64,000 nucleotides of DNA from Gossypium raimondii (taxonomy: Eukaryota; Streptophyta; Magnoliopsida; Malvales; Malvaceae): the NCBI RefSeq assembly GCF_025698545.1, contig NC_068575.1, positions 60,955,980 through 61,019,979 on the forward strand. The letters are read 5' to 3'. Under the pieces are notes generated by a model that saw only the letters and a program-made list of their open reading frames with translations, was not told where the DNA came from and did no database searches. A program made the translations under genes and the position numbers. This document shows positions 36,981 through 48,851 of this stretch, in pieces; positions within the stretch are counted from its first letter, which is position 1, and each line of letters starts with the position of its first letter.

Positions 36981-37362
36981 TCTTAGAATTAAGTGACCCG
37001 AATCCTTATTTAAATAATAAACAGTGGTAAAATAAAATAAAAGTAAAATCCCTATAGAACTACACTCTTTTCTTTTCTTTTAGAATAAGGTTTTTTAAAC
37101 TTTATTAAACTCCATCTATTTGATATTGATTAGAATAAGGTATTTCAATCTTACTACACTCCTATTAGAATATGACTTTACAAGCCTATAAATAGATATA
37201 GTTTACTCATCTTATAATTATTTGAATTCGATATAGTAAATTTTCTTCTCCTCTACCCGTGGTTTTTTCCCGAAAGGGTTTCCACGTAAAAATTTGTGCT
37301 TCTTTATTTTTATTTCTCTTTTCTTTGCGATATATTATCGTTACCGACATTCTATTTTTACA
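36981..37362 (+). repeat. 3' LTR of the Copia element
   Basis: About 382 bp, aligned end to end with the 5' LTR. It ends TTTTTACA, followed by the ATAAA duplication. Confidence 0.95.
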
Positions 37363-37367
37363 ATAAA

Positions 37368-40127
37368 TGTGCGGGATTAAAATAAAATTTTTATATTAAT
37401 TTATATTTTTATAATTTCTAAAAATTATTTAAAGTATTTTTACCAATTTTGGAAGTCAAGGTTACTTATAACCTTCCTCAAGCTCCGTCACTACTTGTCC
37501 TCAAGTAAAAGAATAAAGTGATGATTGAATTGATTAAATTAGTGATTTATCGATTCAAACAATTTTTATTAAATTCAACCGATTTTTTATTCTTAAAACC
37601 TATGAAACCATAACCATTAGAAACTGAGGTTGAATGAATAAAGTGGTAGCAGCAGATGATATAATGCAGCTGTTCAGCTATCAAATCAAACAGCAAACAT
37701 AACAAGCATTCCCCTCATGCCCTATTGCTTCATTCGCAAAACTAACAATAATAAGGCGAATCTTTTGGCAGTGAACCAACGAAACGATGAGGGTTTCACC
37801 GTGGAGTCCCACCACAAATGCATTGCTGCTTAAAGCTGATTTCGAGTATACGTGTTTCATGTAGGATATATATAGGATGAAAACACACAATTGCATGATT
37901 ACTCAGACACGATAAAAAGTGAAGTAAATTATTACTTAGGAATGTTTTCTATCTTCCACATTAATGGGGACCCCCACCCCCAGTTGTCCAAACTTTCAAA
38001 GGTATTTTAGTTTATCACGTACCTTTGATGGTAGCAAGTGTTCCTCGGGAACGAAGCCTTACATGATTTTTGGATAAAGAACCGAATAAAATTCATATAT
38101 AACATACTTACATAATAAGATTTAAAATGAGATATCCGAAAACACAAAAATTGGGCGCACTTTGCTTATGGTTATGGACCCAATGGGGTTTCTTTTTCTA
38201 AAGCTTTAATTGGATTTATGTCTGATTTCTTCTTCTTTTTTGTTAATTTGAAACCTTGGGCTTTGGTAGTTAATTCTCAAAACTATGTTTCTCTTTATGT
38301 TCCTGCTAATGCCAAAAAAAAAACTTTGAGAAATGAAAGAGATATATATGTTCTTTTTACTCGTTTGTGCTGTTATAATATCATATATGGCAAGACAAGT
38401 ACTTCAAAGAAGTATTTAAATTAAAAATTCGACCATATGTTTCACATTGGTTACGAGGGTGAAGTAAAAAAATTTATGTTAAATAGTTGAAGCTAAAAAA
38501 AAGTTACCCTTATCGAGTCATTTTACAAAGGGTTTTATCTACAATATTGGGTTTGAACTGGACCGGGAAAAGTCCAAAGATAGGACCAATTTGATCAAAC
38601 CAAAGAAGAACATACAAAAGCAAGCAAGAAAGAAAGAAACATAGCAAAACATCCTTAAGCTAAGTACAAAGGGATGGATGAACAACTGTCTGCAAAAAGA
38701 AACCAAGTTGTATCCTGTATGTGTTACAGACGTCAGAGATGATGTAGTTTTAGAGAATGCATTGGTGGACCCTCACTTATTGAGGGAATGCCAAAGGGAA
38801 GGGATGGTGGGTGTGCTCTTTGCATTGCATGTGGTTCTTCCACTACTCTCTCTCTCTCTCGTTCATGCATGCGCTATTGCAATGTTAAAAAGTAAGAAGA
38901 GCCTCTATCTTTGAAATCAAGCAAATGGTTTCAGACCTGAAAATTAATGAGTTAACAATGGGTTCACTTAACATTGATTCTTCGTTTGGTAATGGAAAAT
39001 CAGTGGATGCTAATCTTTGAAATCTATGTTTTGAAGTGGGATCAAATGTTAATACTGTACAAAATCTATTCCCTTATTAAGATTTGCTTAGAATATGGTG
39101 GACGATATAACATCATTGTCCACCATGCTAATTTAAGGCACTTTCTTTCTACACCTACTAATTAAACTATGGTACGATGAAATTAGCCTTTAACGTTGAT
39201 ATTTTTTGCCAATTTAACCCTCATTATTTAAAAAAAAAAAAGACAAATTTGATCATTAACTTTTTAAAAAGAGTTGAATTCTTGTTGTTTTAACAAAAAT
39301 ATTGACTGAAGTGATAGTCTGCATGGCAATCTACATGTCCTTTACGCTTTTTTTTAGACATTTTATCTTTGAATATTTTTAATTTTAAAATTATTTGTTA
39401 ATGTAACATATAAGATAAATAGTGTTATGTCAGGATGAAGTACATCTGAACTACCATGTGATTTGACTCTTTTTCTTTTTGAAAGATCAAAAGTCAAATT
39501 TGACTAAAATAAAAATAAAAGCCAAATTAAAAAATATATAAATATTAAGCACTAAATTAATCATTATACCTTAAACCATACATCTCTCTTTCTTTTGAAA
39601 GGTCGTAATTATACTTATTTTTCTAACAGTTTTTTTCCCCCAATATTTAACTTCAACTATTGAGATAATTTGGTGGATTTTCAAAAGTGGTGGGTGCCCC
39701 TCTAAATAGGATAGGCCAATTTAGAGAAGGTGGTCGATTATCACATGATATGCAATTATTAATCAACTTTATTAAGATTACAACAGTAAATGCAAACATT
39801 TCCTCAAGCTGAAGTCATTGGAATCGGCCTATCATGGTTATGCCACCAACATGAAATAGTTTCATAGCCTATTCAATGATAAATCACATCTGCATTATTT
39901 GTAGATATTTATGTTACTTATATTTCCAAAACGGGGACTAATATAAAAGTAATTTCTAACAGGCTCATAATTATATATATGTATATGCATTATCCAATGG
40001 TCTGACTCAAAGATCCATCATTCTAAAGGATAAATAGATTATGTTTGGAGGCTTCATTTACTTAAATAAAGTGTGGAAATGCATGTTGTTAGGTTTAAGT
40101 TTAAGCAAATGTGGGCGCCAGCAAAAG
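37368..40127. other. Intergenic DNA between the Copia element and the glycine-rich gene
   Basis: No supported gene. The stretch 38570-38920 is less AT-rich, with a (CT)n run at about 38852 and a 78-codon open frame without family features; it may be a non-coding transcript or relic. At 39180-39560 a decayed repeat with inverted ends ('GTACGATGAAATTAGCC...' and '...CACTAAATTAATCATTATACC') is seen. Confidence 0.4.
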
Positions 40128-40298
40128 CACACTAGGGATTCTAGTGTGAGTTTAAACTTGTGTCTTACTTACGACTGAACCATGTAGTGGTGGCATCCCA
40201 CAACTTTCCGTTTGCATGTGCTAGTTCTTATCCCTCTTTTTGGATGCAGCATATGCGTATTTGGTTTTCAAGGCTTCAATCCAATCCCTATATATACC
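40128..40298 (+). promoter_or_regulatory. Promoter of the glycine-rich protein gene
   Basis: A TATA box (CTATATATACC) at 40288-40298 lies 50-60 bp before the ATG at 40348, leaving a short leader. About 150 bp upstream, CACACTAG (40128-40135) and CTAGTGTG (40141-40148) form a perfect 8-bp stem with a 5-base loop, nested inside AAGTTTAA / TTAAACTT. Whether the palindrome binds a factor is unknown. Confidence 0.6.
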
Positions 40299-40347
40299 CA
40301 CCTTCACTTGGTTTGTAAACCAAGGTTGTGAGATTTGAAGTGTTCAA

Positions 40348-41271
40348 ATGGCTATGCATAAGGTGTTTGGTGCGGTTTTATTTGTGTTATTAGGTGTAGG
40401 CATCTGTTCTGCAACTAGAGCTCTACTCACTCTAAACGATGTAGGTTCTCACCTACCAGGTATTGGTCATGGTGGTGCCACCATTGGTGTATATGGTGGT
40501 GTTGGGCTCGGTGGAGGAGGTGGAGGCGGTTCAGGAGGTGGTGGTGGTTCTGCGGTTGTAGGAGGAGGTGTAAGTGCTGGACATGGAGGTGGTGGTGGTA
40601 GCGGAGAAGGTGGTGGTGTTGGAAATGGAGGTGCTGGTGGGCATGGAGGTGGTGGTGGTAGTGGTGGAGGCGGAGGTAGTGCAGGTGGAGCTTCTGGATA
40701 TGGAAGTGGAGTTGGTGAAGGAGGTGGAGCTGGTAGTGGAGCTGGAAATGGAGGAGGTGGTGGAGGTGGAGGTAAGGGTGGTGGCGGAGGCGGAGGTAGT
40801 GCTGGTGGAGCTGGAGGATATGGAAGTGGAAGTGGAAGTGGAGAAGGTGGTGGAGCTGGTAGCGGAGCTGGTAATGGTGGTGGTGGACATGGAGGTGGTG
40901 GAGGTGGTGGTAGTGGTGGTGGTGGTGGAGGCGGAGCTGGAGGATATGGAAGTGGAAGTGGAAGTGGAAGTGGAAGTGGAAGTGGTGAAGGTGGTGGAGC
41001 TGGTAAGGGTGGTGGACATGGAGGTGGTGGAGGTGGTGGTAGCGGTGGTGGTGGTGGAGGTGGAGCTGGAGGATATGGAAGTGGAAGTGGAGGAGGAAGT
41101 GGCTCTGGGTATGGTTCTGGCAGTGGTGGTAGCGGTGGCGGCGGCGGTGGTGGTAGCGGTGGCGGCGGTGGTAGTGGTGGAGGAGCACATGGAGGTGGAT
41201 ATGGTAGTGGGGAAGGAGTCGGGGGAGGTTCTGGTGGTGGCGGCTCCAGTGCAGGAGGTGCACATGAATGA
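40348..41271 (+). CDS. Secreted glycine-rich protein (cell-wall GRP type)
   Basis: Single exon, 307 residues. Residues 1 to about 22 (MAMHKVFGAVLFVLLGVGIC) form a clear signal peptide. The rest is mostly Gly with Ser, Ala, Tyr, His and Glu: GGGG-rich runs, SGSGSGSGEGGGAG blocks and repeated AGGYGSG units. Repeats of about 150-200 bases in 40780-41100 are near-identical, showing recent internal duplication. There is no RNA-binding domain and no Cys-rich tail, so it fits the structural class I GRPs of the plant cell wall. The reading frame is chosen by the signal peptide and TATA position. Other long frames over this region (His-, Val- or Thr-rich) are composition artefacts. Confidence 0.88.
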   Translation: MAMHKVFGAVLFVLLGVGICSATRALLTLNDVGSHLPGIGHGGATIGVYGGVGLGGGGGGGSGGGGGSAVVGGGVSAGHGGGGGSGEGGGVGNGGAGGHGGGGGSGGGGGSAGGASGYGSGVGEGGGAGSGAGNGGGGGGGGKGGGGGGGSAGGAGGYGSGSGSGEGGGAGSGAGNGGGGHGGGGGGGSGGGGGGGAGGYGSGSGSGSGSGSGEGGGAGKGGGHGGGGGGGSGGGGGGGAGGYGSGSGGGSGSGYGSGSGGSGGGGGGGSGGGGGSGGGAHGGGYGSGEGVGGGSGGGGSSAGGAHE

Positions 41272-42196
41272 AGATATGGAAGTGGTGGTGGCCATAGTAG
41301 CTATGCCCCATGAAAGCACCTTACTATCACTAATACTCTACACTAAGATTATGAATTTTCTTACCGCAAGTAATAACAAAAATAAGGTTAATTTAGGTAA
41401 GAAAATCAAAATGCTCAAAAGCATTGCTAGAGACTATGGAAGTGAAATGAATGGCTTTAGAAATTGTATGAAATGAAATTCATATAAATATAGACATATT
41501 TAAAGTTAAAACATGTGAATACCACTAACAAGCAACATCATAAAATCAATACCACAAGTTTCGTAACCCATTAATATAATATCATCAATAAAATGGAAAT
41601 CTCCAAAGAAAAACCAATAATATTTTATTTAATCTTAATTATAAAATATAAAAGTTAATTTCACAAAATTTCTAAATTATATAACTCTTATTTTAAATCA
41701 ATCTTTAAATTTTAAAACATTTTAATTATTACCTCAAACTGTGCACCATCCACTGCTCTAATTTCAGATGTCTACAGAAATTAACTTGAAAAGCAAGTTA
41801 CATTATCCAAGTTTGCTTAAATCTTTTACCATCTAAAGTTGGCTTGATTAGACAGTAAAGAATTTAAGTAAAAAATATTAAATATTAAATATTTTATTTG
41901 TTATCAATATCTCAAAAGATTAAAATTAGTTTAAATATCATAAGTAAAGTCACATGTGATCCTATTTGAATCGTTGCTTTTCTATTCATATAAGCATTTC
42001 GTATAGAGGTTATTATGTCAGTAATAGTGTCCTTACCCATGGTAAACTAAAATTTTTGTTGCTCCCGAATTTTGATATATCCAATGTGATCTTTTTTTTT
42101 TTCTACTTAGTAAAGGTATATACGTGAGACACTATCTACTAATTAATCTATGCCATTTAAATACTCTAAATACTCTAACTATACTTGGGTCTCATC
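41272..42196. other. 3' flank of the GRP gene and AT-rich DNA
   Basis: Probably includes the GRP 3' untranslated region to about 41500, then AT-rich intergenic DNA. No gene seen. The part nearest 42196 may be plastid spacer DNA attached to the rpl14 fragment. Confidence 0.4.
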
Positions 42197-42550
42197 TTAT
42201 AATACCTCGGGAGCTAATGAAACTATTTTAGTGGAATTTAACTGTCTCAATTCTCGGGCGATCGCACCAAAAATTCGAGTTCCTTTTGGATGTCCTTCTT
42301 GATCAATGACAACGGCAGCATTGTGATCATATCGTATTATCATCCCGTTGTCGCGTTTGAGTCCTTTACGAGTGTACAATTACAGCTCTGATCATTTCTG
42401 ATCTTTCTAGAGGTGTATTTGGTACTGCTTCCTTGATCACAGCAACAATAGTGTCACCAATATGAGCATATCGGCAATTACTATCCCTTATGACTCGAAT
42501 ACACATCAATTCTTGGGCCCCGTTATTATTTGCTGCATTCAAATGGGTCT
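42197..42550 (-). pseudogene. rpl14: Plastid rpl14 fragment in the nucleus (NUPT)
   Basis: On the minus strand the translation matches plastid ribosomal protein L14: [19 protein letters not shown], then [32 protein letters not shown], a frame shift near 42370, then [38 protein letters not shown] and IVSLAPEVL before the stop at 42197. One base appears lost next to VIV (usual VIVRTCKELKRDNG). The first few codons are altered. The A/T-rich tract beyond 42550 may be the plastid spacer towards rpl16, but this is uncertain. It is a dead nuclear copy of plastid DNA with no transit peptide. Confidence 0.92.
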
Positions 42551-43553
42551 TGTCTTGGGAATAAAAAAATAATTGCGAGTTTCCTTTTTTTTTTTGACAA
42601 ACAATATTTCTTTTTTTTCTTCATCCTTTGTTACATTGAAAAAAGAGATTCGCGATTTATTTCCATACCCAAACAAATACAAATTTGGAAGGTGTAAATT
42701 CCGCACTTGTGGCTTCTATGGAATCTCCTATAATTTGGATATACTATTTTGGGGTCAATCTATTAGGAATAAGTTTACACAGTTATAGTTCATTTACATT
42801 AAATTAACACCTAATTAAATTAAATAAAGAGACTAGGCCTAACAAATACTAACACAAGACTCCACTACTTAATTCAAAAGCCAAAATGTTTAATTAAAAT
42901 TCAATTTAATGCCTTTACCTTTTTACTTTAACTTAAACTTAAGAGAAGAAAAAATATTCTTTTTTTTCATTGTTCAACGACCAATTTTAAAACCATAAGA
43001 TTCTTTTTTATTTTTTATTCATGAAAACTAACTATAAAAATAATTATATAAAATAGTTTCAACTTTCTCACCTGATAATGAGAGAACAAAATTGAATAAA
43101 TACTAGTACCTATTATTGGTAAAAAGATAGAGATCAAAACAAATAACTCTCGTGGTCCAAAACTTGAAGCATTAAATAGCTTATTATATGAGATATTCTA
43201 CTAATTTAAATTTTTTGTTATGAATATATAGTGAAAAATACCAATGTCAAAATTAAGGTAAATATAAGCCCATTTAATTAATTAAAAAGCCAATAAAATG
43301 AAAGAGATTTAAACTAAAATTACTAAAATATTTTAGTTTCTTAACTAACAAAACCTAACATATAAAAAGAAAAACCCATATCTAATATTTACTTCCCCAA
43401 ACAATATCCTAGATTTACAATTTCCCTCAAGTTAAAAAGTAAACCAGGAATGAGTATATCAACCCTGTTCAGCACAATAGATACGAGCTCAGCCGTTAAT
43501 CATGGCCAAAACCAACCGATTAGATTTTAAGCAAAAAAAGGCACACAAACTGA
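42551..43553. other. AT-rich DNA and 3' region of the UBP20-like gene
   Basis: No gene. 42560-42660 may be plastid spacer. The right 100-150 bases belong to the 3' untranslated region of the minus-strand deubiquitinase gene. Confidence 0.4.
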
Positions 43554-46500
43554 TCAACGCGAGACAGGAACCGGGTGCATAAGGTTCTGGTTATGTTTGG
43601 TCCTAGGGCTCACCCGTTTGCAAGGAGACGATCCCATTCTTTTCTTCATTTTACCCGGTTGTGGAGACAGTAGAGCCATAAGTTTAGCGCCTCGTGCACT
43701 AGGCATCTTTTTGGCATATCGCATTGCTTCAATTCTTCCTTGATCCATCTCAGGTATCTTGTTTACTGCTCTTCTACAAACACCACCTCGTTTCTCCTCT
43801 TTCAAATGAGTTTGTGGACCGCATCCTGAAATGTATGCCGTATAATTGTGTCATGTTATCCTAGAAATGAGCACGTTATGGAACTTAATATTAAGGCATT
43901 CTTTTACCTGAAATATTCCTATGACAATTGTCTAGGGATGGAGATCTGGATGGCATTATAGGGGAACCACAGTCATTTGTAGCTTCCTCAGAACAATTAA
44001 TTGACCTCAATGGTGGTATAGAAGCATCTGTCATAGGCTCATCATCTGTAGGGTCAATGGACTTTGATACATGAAATTCTGATTCATTTGCAGGCACTCC
44101 AGAAATTCCATCAGCAACAACACGGGGTTCATCAACCTTAACTTCAAACTGTGTATCGCAAGAGAATTGAGTTGAAGCTCTATCAGCAACATCTTTAGTT
44201 TCATTGGCGCTGCAATTGGCTCCCTTTTCCACCTCAAGATTGGAGGCAAAGTCTATGTCATCTAGAACAGACTTTGGTGAAGAATCAGAAATTCCAGGGT
44301 CTGCACAAGGCTTTTGCACTTCTATTGCAGTTGAAAACCAAGGTATACCCTGTTTAGCATAGAGCAAAATATAGGCTTCCTGGGACAGCACAGCTTCTTC
44401 TTCAACACAGGTAACCTACAAAAGACAGAACATGACCATTATGCACTATTATTCTAAGTACCATCAAAATGTTACCGAGTATATTACAAGTTGACACCTA
44501 AATTTCAAACTTAGGATGGAAATTTGCAATATCAGTGAAATTATCAGATCCAAATGCTTGAAGAACAAGCAAAATATTTAAAGCAGTGGGGAAACAGAAC
44601 CCTCTGTAAGGTATCCTTCATAAGCAAGAAACTTTCAACAAGAAACACATTGTATCCAGTTCAGAAACTGGATATGTTAGTAACTATCCTTAGTAAAAAC
44701 CAGAATGCACATTAAAATGTGGACAAATTCATCAACGCTTACCCTTGAATCATTCATCTTATGCCACATATTAGGAGAGGATCGAATGTAGCAAACATAG
44801 TGTCCAGAAGTAGGTCTGAATCCAGAATGTTTCACAACTGCAAATAGTTGATACCTCAGTTCCTCCTATTGCAAAAAGGATAACAAATGAAACAAGTTCA
44901 ATAATCATGCATTAAACATAAATTTTGTCTTGTCTGATATGCTCAAAAAACCAATATAAGACCATATAAACCCACTACTAAGTATAACATCAAAAATCAT
45001 TATTGCATTAGTCAAGTGATTTTGTAGATGGTAGCAACGAAGGTGATACTCACATTATTTCTCTCATTGCCAACAGCATAAGGCTGCAAATCCAGCTCCA
45101 ATGGGAAGTCAACATGCTTGTCAATCTTCTCAATATAGGTCCCTTCAGTCTTAAATCTTTTCAAATGGAATGTTGCAACTGAAGGAGCTTGATCCAGCAT
45201 GAGCTGTTTCTCTACCGACACCTGTTCTTTACAATTCTCACACCTAAAATTCAATTCCAAATCTTCTATCTTTTCCACTTTGGTGAAAGATTCCAAGGCA
45301 GTCGACAAAGAGTCTGCATCTTCAATTTCCAAACTCAAATCATTCAGGGGCTCATAAGTGCTTGAAACATGACCACAATTGCAACAACATAGCTGAAACA
45401 ATAAAAAGTCAAATATGTTCAATAAGAGAGTAAAAACAAATGTTTATATGTAAACGAATAATAAACAAGATCAAATTGTATCATTCATACTCTGCTAACA
45501 AGACGACCACCAAAAACCTTCTTAACTAGGCAATCATCAATAGAGGACAAATCATTCTTGAGCTTTGAGCAACAGCTTTCAAGTCTGTCTAACAAGCATT
45601 GAAGGAACTCATGAGCATCTTCTTGCTGATATCTTTGGAAAAATGATGAAAAATCTGGTTTCATGTGAGTCAAGAATCACAATTGCAAAAATATTACATT
45701 TTTTTTTCTTAATTATACACCTTTCCAAGCAGATCAATAGCAAATATGGCAATCTCATCAAATTAAACTAAAGAAAAATATAACCAAATTTTACTAAAAA
45801 TTCAATTACAAATTAATCAAGCTAATAATAACCAAATCAAGGATACAGTTCAAATTGTCAAAAATTTTGGTAGGCGATACGACCCCTCCAGATGAATGTA
45901 GTGAAAGCTCAATGTGATCTCGAAGAGCACAAAGCAAACAAAAACTCTCCATATCACCTAATAATCCCAGCAAAAAACAAAAATAGTGAGAAACCCCGAA
46001 AAGGAAATCAATAAAAAAAATAGAAGCTGAAAGCAAAGATTTTTACGATCACAAGGCTTCTCATGATGATTCAATGATCGAAGACCCAAAACAAAAGGAA
46101 CAGTGTGGGTAAAACATTGCAACACGGCATTGATAAAACATGTATTACCCAAATTTTCCAGCCCTGCACCCTACATAACCATTACCGAAAAAATGAACCA
46201 TTTAGAATTATCATTCCAATTAAAAGTACAAATAAACTCCAAAATGTCAAAAGTAAAAACATACCACACCGGTCGGTTTATCTTCGTTTCTAGAAGTCTC
46301 TTTAGGAGACCAGTGCTTTGACCATGAAAGGGTCCATGACGAATACCCAGATCCAGGGGATTTGAATTCGTTGTCTCTGCGAGAATAGTTGTAAGGAGAA
46401 TTATAGCCACCATGAGGCCATCTCTCGTCTTCTTCTTCCTCTTGCGGACAGTTTTCAGGTTCCTTAGACGGCTCGGATTCAGTAGAAGAAGCCGGTGGCG

Positions 46501-46723
46501 GCGAAGGACCGGCGGCGGTTTCTTCTTCGATGGGATTTTCCCTGGCTTCAGTACCAATAGAATCAACGGCCATTGGAGAAACAGATGAAGACCCAGACAA
46601 AGAATCGGGAACCAATGGCAAAACTCGACGGAATCCATCAACATGCTCCTGAGAAACGATAGATTCTGAAGGAGGTGGATCGGCTGTCATTAGGGTTTGA
46701 GGAAAAGATGTTTGGACTTCCAT
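43554..46723 (-). CDS. UBP20: Ubiquitin carboxyl-terminal hydrolase, UBP20-like
   Basis: Eight exons on the minus strand (46265-46723, 46047-46170, 45847-45957, 45491-45654, 45054-45392, 44743-44865, 43908-44415, 43554-43825); all GT..AG, 699 residues. The N-terminal 153 residues are disordered and acidic. The USP fold follows: Cys box GLENLGNTCFINAVLQCF with catalytic C164, RYQQEDAHEF, a zinc pair (CCCNCGH and CENC), SVATFHLKRF, and the His box SGHYVCYIR with catalytic H421. The 280-residue tail is Ser/Asp-rich, then basic (MKKRMGSSPCKRVSPR). It removes ubiquitin from proteins in cytosol or nucleus; the overall plan matches Arabidopsis UBP20. An in-frame ATG at 46777 is also open, but its residues come from the A/T-rich leader, so 46723 is preferred. 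All catalytic residues are intact. Confidence 0.92.
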
Positions 46724-47149
46724 ATTTTGGAAGATTGGGAAAAAAAAAAGGAGTTTGATGGGTTTTGAGAGAAGCAAAACAAGGGATTGGAGGGCAATGA
46801 TACTATATTCTGGAACACAGGAAGACTCAAAATCTTATTTGTTCTGAGAGGAAAAAAAATGAAAATACAAGAGGGAAAACTGGGAGGAGGGAAAGTGGGA
46901 AAAAGGGATTTTTTATAAAACCATTTTCTGAAGGTGGTTTTGAAATGGGAGGGAAAACTAAGCCGCCATTAATTTGGATTCTTTTCAGAGGTTTTTTTCA
47001 CACATTGAGTTGACTGCTAATGCTATGAGAGAACTTTGTTTTCTTTTACCTAAGGAGAAAAGTAAAAGTAATTAGAACTGTTCGGCTTAGGCTACAAGAT
47101 CCAGTCCAACCTTCCCCTTTTGTACGGTTTCTTTTTTCCTTTTAAAATT
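46724..47149. other. Upstream region of the UBP20-like gene
   Basis: Purine-rich leader and promoter of the minus-strand gene. No clear TATA box was found. Confidence 0.4.
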
Positions 47150-47620
47150 GGGTAAACTGTATTTAAGATCATTGAACTATTAATAAGTTTACGATTCGAT
47201 CATATAACTTTAAAATGTTATAAAATTGTCAATAAATTATTCAAAAAATTTATTCAAGTCACTAACTTGTTAAAATTATTGTTGTATGATATTCTCAGTT
47301 CTCACCTCCCACACTAATCAAAAGGTAAACTTTCTCTCCTCTTCTATAATTTACTTTTTTAATGAAGCAACTTTGAATATTGTGAATTTGTAAATTAAAA
47401 TTCAAACTTTTTTTATGATGTTTGACATTGACCATTTTCCACTATACCAATTATCAAATCGTCGCTCAAATATTGTCAACTAGACTTTAAAATGGACTTA
47501 ATAGTCTATTGGCTTAAATGGAAACATTTGAATAGTTTAATGACTATTTTGTAATTTTTGAAGTTGAGTGATCAAAATGTAAATTCACTAAAATTTTAGT
47601 GACCTTGGGGCAGTTTACCC
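47150..47620. repeat. Fold-back repeat R2, copy C (complete ends)
   Basis: Begins GGGTAAACTG and ends CAGTTTACCC, a perfect 10-bp inverted terminal repeat. Inside, 'ATTGAACTATTAATAAGTTTACG' mirrors 'AAATTCACTAAAATTTTAGTGACC', and 'AACTTTAAAATGTTATAAAATTG' mirrors 'ATTTTGTAATTTTTGAAGTTGAG'. This is the best-preserved R2 copy. Confidence 0.8.
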
Positions 47621-48851
47621 TTTAACTTTTATCTAAATTGTTAATCAATTTCTCCTTTCTTTTCTTTAATTTTTTGGGTGAAAATTGTTGTTTTTTCTCT
47701 AATATTACTCATATTTTTCCTATTTAATTAAATAATATATGGACTAATATGGAGTCAAAACAAAAGTTATAGATTTAATATTAAGATTAATGAAAAACTA
47801 TTTCTTTTAAGGAGAGAAACAATTTTTATGTTTATACGAATTTGATTCACAATTAATTCATAATAATTAAATTTAAAGACCCAATACGTTTTCAATAATA
47901 TTTCCATTCTCAAAAAAAAGAAAATATTTTGAGTTTTCCTTTTTGTCTAGTAATGTCCAGCGATAGGATCAAGCAAGAAAAATCGAAACCGATCTGGATC
48001 GAAGTATTTAAAGGACTTATTAAATTTAAGTTTAAAATCTACTATTAACAAAACCAACCTGAATTTGATATATAATTAATGTTTTATGATATATATTTAA
48101 AATAATAAAATTATTGTCTTGTAGAAATATTTATGATTTTTTAATCAAATAATATTCAAAAGTCATAAAATATCTTATTTGTCAAAATAAGTTTAAAAAT
48201 CTAATATAAATGAAGAGTAAAAAGTTAAACAAATCGAACCGAATTATAGTGAACGTTTTAAAAAATACAAAAAAAAAATCCCCGAACTCTAACCAATATC
48301 ACCCTATCTAAAGCTTGGAGACCAGAAGGAAAAAGAAAAAGTTATGCTTCAAATTCCTTTTGTTGGGTTTCAAAAAGAAACCCCAAAATCCAATCCCAAA
48401 TACAATTCAGTTTTTCTTTTATGTTTTATGTTCCATATGATATATATAATGTATTGCAAGCAAAGTAGCTTCTACACATCTATCTTTCGTAACAATGATT
48501 TCAAGCAAAGCAATGATAAACAAAAAAACTTTTTTCAAAACAAAGCAAACACTTTCTTTTCCAGCATTTTTCAACTTTAATAGTAAAGTGGCCTAATAAA
48601 CTGGACTGAGTGAATAAAATGCACTAAAAAGAAAAAAAATAAAAACCCACAAAACACCACTTGTAGTACAAAATTAAGAAAACCATAAAGAAAGCTTGGA
48701 GGTTTTTAAAATATTTATTTGTCCTGTGAAAGAATTGTTATTATAAAATGGGTCTACTACATTTCACTACCAAAAGATATTGGCCGGTGATCTAACATAA
48801 CAAACTCAGATATATATCATATATATAGATTTTCAAGGCCAGAACACTCCA
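47621..48851. other. AT-rich intergenic DNA
   Basis: No gene. The right end holds the 3' untranslated region of the ARF-GAP gene. Confidence 0.5.

Larger units (their letters stand above)
32637..37362 (+). mobile_element. Copia-type LTR retrotransposon, full-length but broken
   Basis: A fossil LTR element about 4.7 kb long, flanked by the 5-bp duplication ATAAA on both sides (32632-32636 and 37363-37367), so its limits are firm. Directly after the 5' LTR is a primer-binding site of the initiator-Met tRNA type (TTGGTATC...GAGC). A purine-rich tract lies just before the 3' LTR. Internal parts in order: gag with a CCHC zinc knuckle (about 33.06-33.85 kb), protease (about 33.9-34.3), integrase (about 34.3-35.2), reverse transcriptase (about 35.5-36.3) and RNase H (about 36.4-36.9). 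Integrase before reverse transcriptase defines Copia; the gag style suggests a Tork-like lineage (tentative). The coding region is broken in roughly eight or more places. The two LTRs differ at about one base in ten by eye, suggesting an insertion several million years old. Confidence 0.95.

Noticed and set aside
38678-38914. 78-codon open frame in a less AT-rich segment
   Set aside because: No family signature and no clear start context. I looked for a known microRNA in this segment and found none.
40427-41319. Long His-rich and Thr/Ser-rich antisense frames and a Val/Glu-rich frame over the glycine-rich gene
   Set aside because: Expected by-products of GGN repeats read in other frames; only the + frame with signal peptide and TATA box makes sense.
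42560-42800. Possible continuation of plastid DNA beyond rpl14
   Set aside because: Only vague spacer-like sequence; no rpl16 coding could be recognised, so the fragment was ended at about 42550.
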